Source: an uncultured Limosilactobacillus sp. (lineage in GTDB: Bacteria > Bacillota > Bacilli > Lactobacillales > Lactobacillaceae). From it: a DNA stretch of 5,519 nt. The notes under the pieces were generated by a model. That model was not told the origin of the DNA, ran no database searches, and was given only the letters and a program-made list of their open reading frames with translations. Positions 5,343 through 5,519 of this stretch are shown here, in pieces; the stretch's first letter is position 1, and every line of letters starts with the position of its first letter. Both the position numbers and the translations under genes were made by a program. The DNA is taken from positions 1 to 5,519 of the forward strand of contig CALVFC010000101.1 of the NCBI GenBank assembly GCA_944326735.1, in the 5' to 3' direction.

Positions 5343-5519
5343 TTACTTAATTAACCATGACTGGACCAATTCGTTAATTTGTTCAGGCTGATCTTTACCA
5401 CTGACCAGGTCAAACCAGTGGACATCCATCTTGTTGCGGAACCAGGTCAGTTGGCGCTTGGCATAGTGGCGCGAATCCTGCTTAACCTTGCGAACTGCCA
5501 TGGCCAGGTAAATCTCCCA
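5343..5519 (-). CDS. miaA: tRNA dimethylallyltransferase, C-terminal fragment (cut by window edge)
   Basis: The last 58 codons of the gene are present, ending at TAA 5345-5343; the start lies beyond the window. MiaA transfers a dimethylallyl group to A37 of tRNAs that read codons beginning with U. The fragment carries the family's C-terminal hallmark [13 protein letters not shown] at fragment residues 17-29, preceded by a helix ([13 protein letters not shown]). A short tail, [20 protein letters not shown], closes the protein. The ATP-binding and DMAPP-binding parts are outside the window, so integrity cannot be judged. It runs in the same direction as glnA, 257 bases upstream of it, as in many Firmicutes where glnR lies between the two. 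Confidence 0.93.
   Translation of the reverse strand, partial: WEIYLAMAVRKVKQDSRHYAKRQLTWFRNKMDVHWFDLVSGKDQPEQINELVQSWLIK

Overview
The window looks like chromosomal DNA from a moderately GC-rich member of the Lactobacillaceae. A Limosilactobacillus-type species (fermentum, mucosae or oris group) is my best guess. The evidence is strong AAGGAG-type ribosome binding sites, sigma-A-like promoters, a GSI-alpha type glutamine synthetase, a Firmicute-type GluRS and an AraT/PatA-type aminotransferase. The genus is inferred from protein style and base composition, not from a search. Most of the window is ordinary housekeeping and nitrogen metabolism. No mobile element, CRISPR array, tRNA or rRNA gene was seen.

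Layout from left to right: (1) the N-terminal 123 codons of an unrecognised cytoplasmic protein on the minus strand (1-370), with its own RBS. (2) A 211-base divergent intergenic region (371-581). On the plus strand it holds a promoter, then a perfect 11-bp inverted repeat with a loop that can pair downstream, then a small hairpin with the Shine-Dalgarno in its loop. (3) A 41-residue, highly charged small protein (582-707, +), closed by a strong bidirectional terminator at 730-763. (4) A class I/II PLP aminotransferase (772-1947, -). (5) A glutamyl-tRNA synthetase (2076-3578, -), with a terminator at 2036-2064 and a clear promoter at 3641-3668. (6) Glutamine synthetase glnA (3742-5085, -), with a terminator at 3680-3722, a leader of about 174 nt carrying several inverted repeats, and a candidate promoter near 5266-5294. 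(7) The last 58 codons of miaA (5343-5519, -).

Each of the three complete minus-strand genes appears to be its own transcription unit, since promoters and/or terminators separate them. Three neighbours centre on glutamate: GlnA makes glutamine from glutamate, GluRS charges glutamate onto tRNA, and the aminotransferase probably uses the glutamate/2-oxoglutarate pair. This may be a loose functional neighbourhood, but nothing in the sequence proves co-regulation. The miaA-glnA adjacency resembles the miaA...glnR-glnA order of other Firmicutes, but no glnR lies between the two genes and I found no exact GlnR box.

The least explained part is the structured 5' leader in front of the 41-residue gene. 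I found no convincing new multi-gene system.
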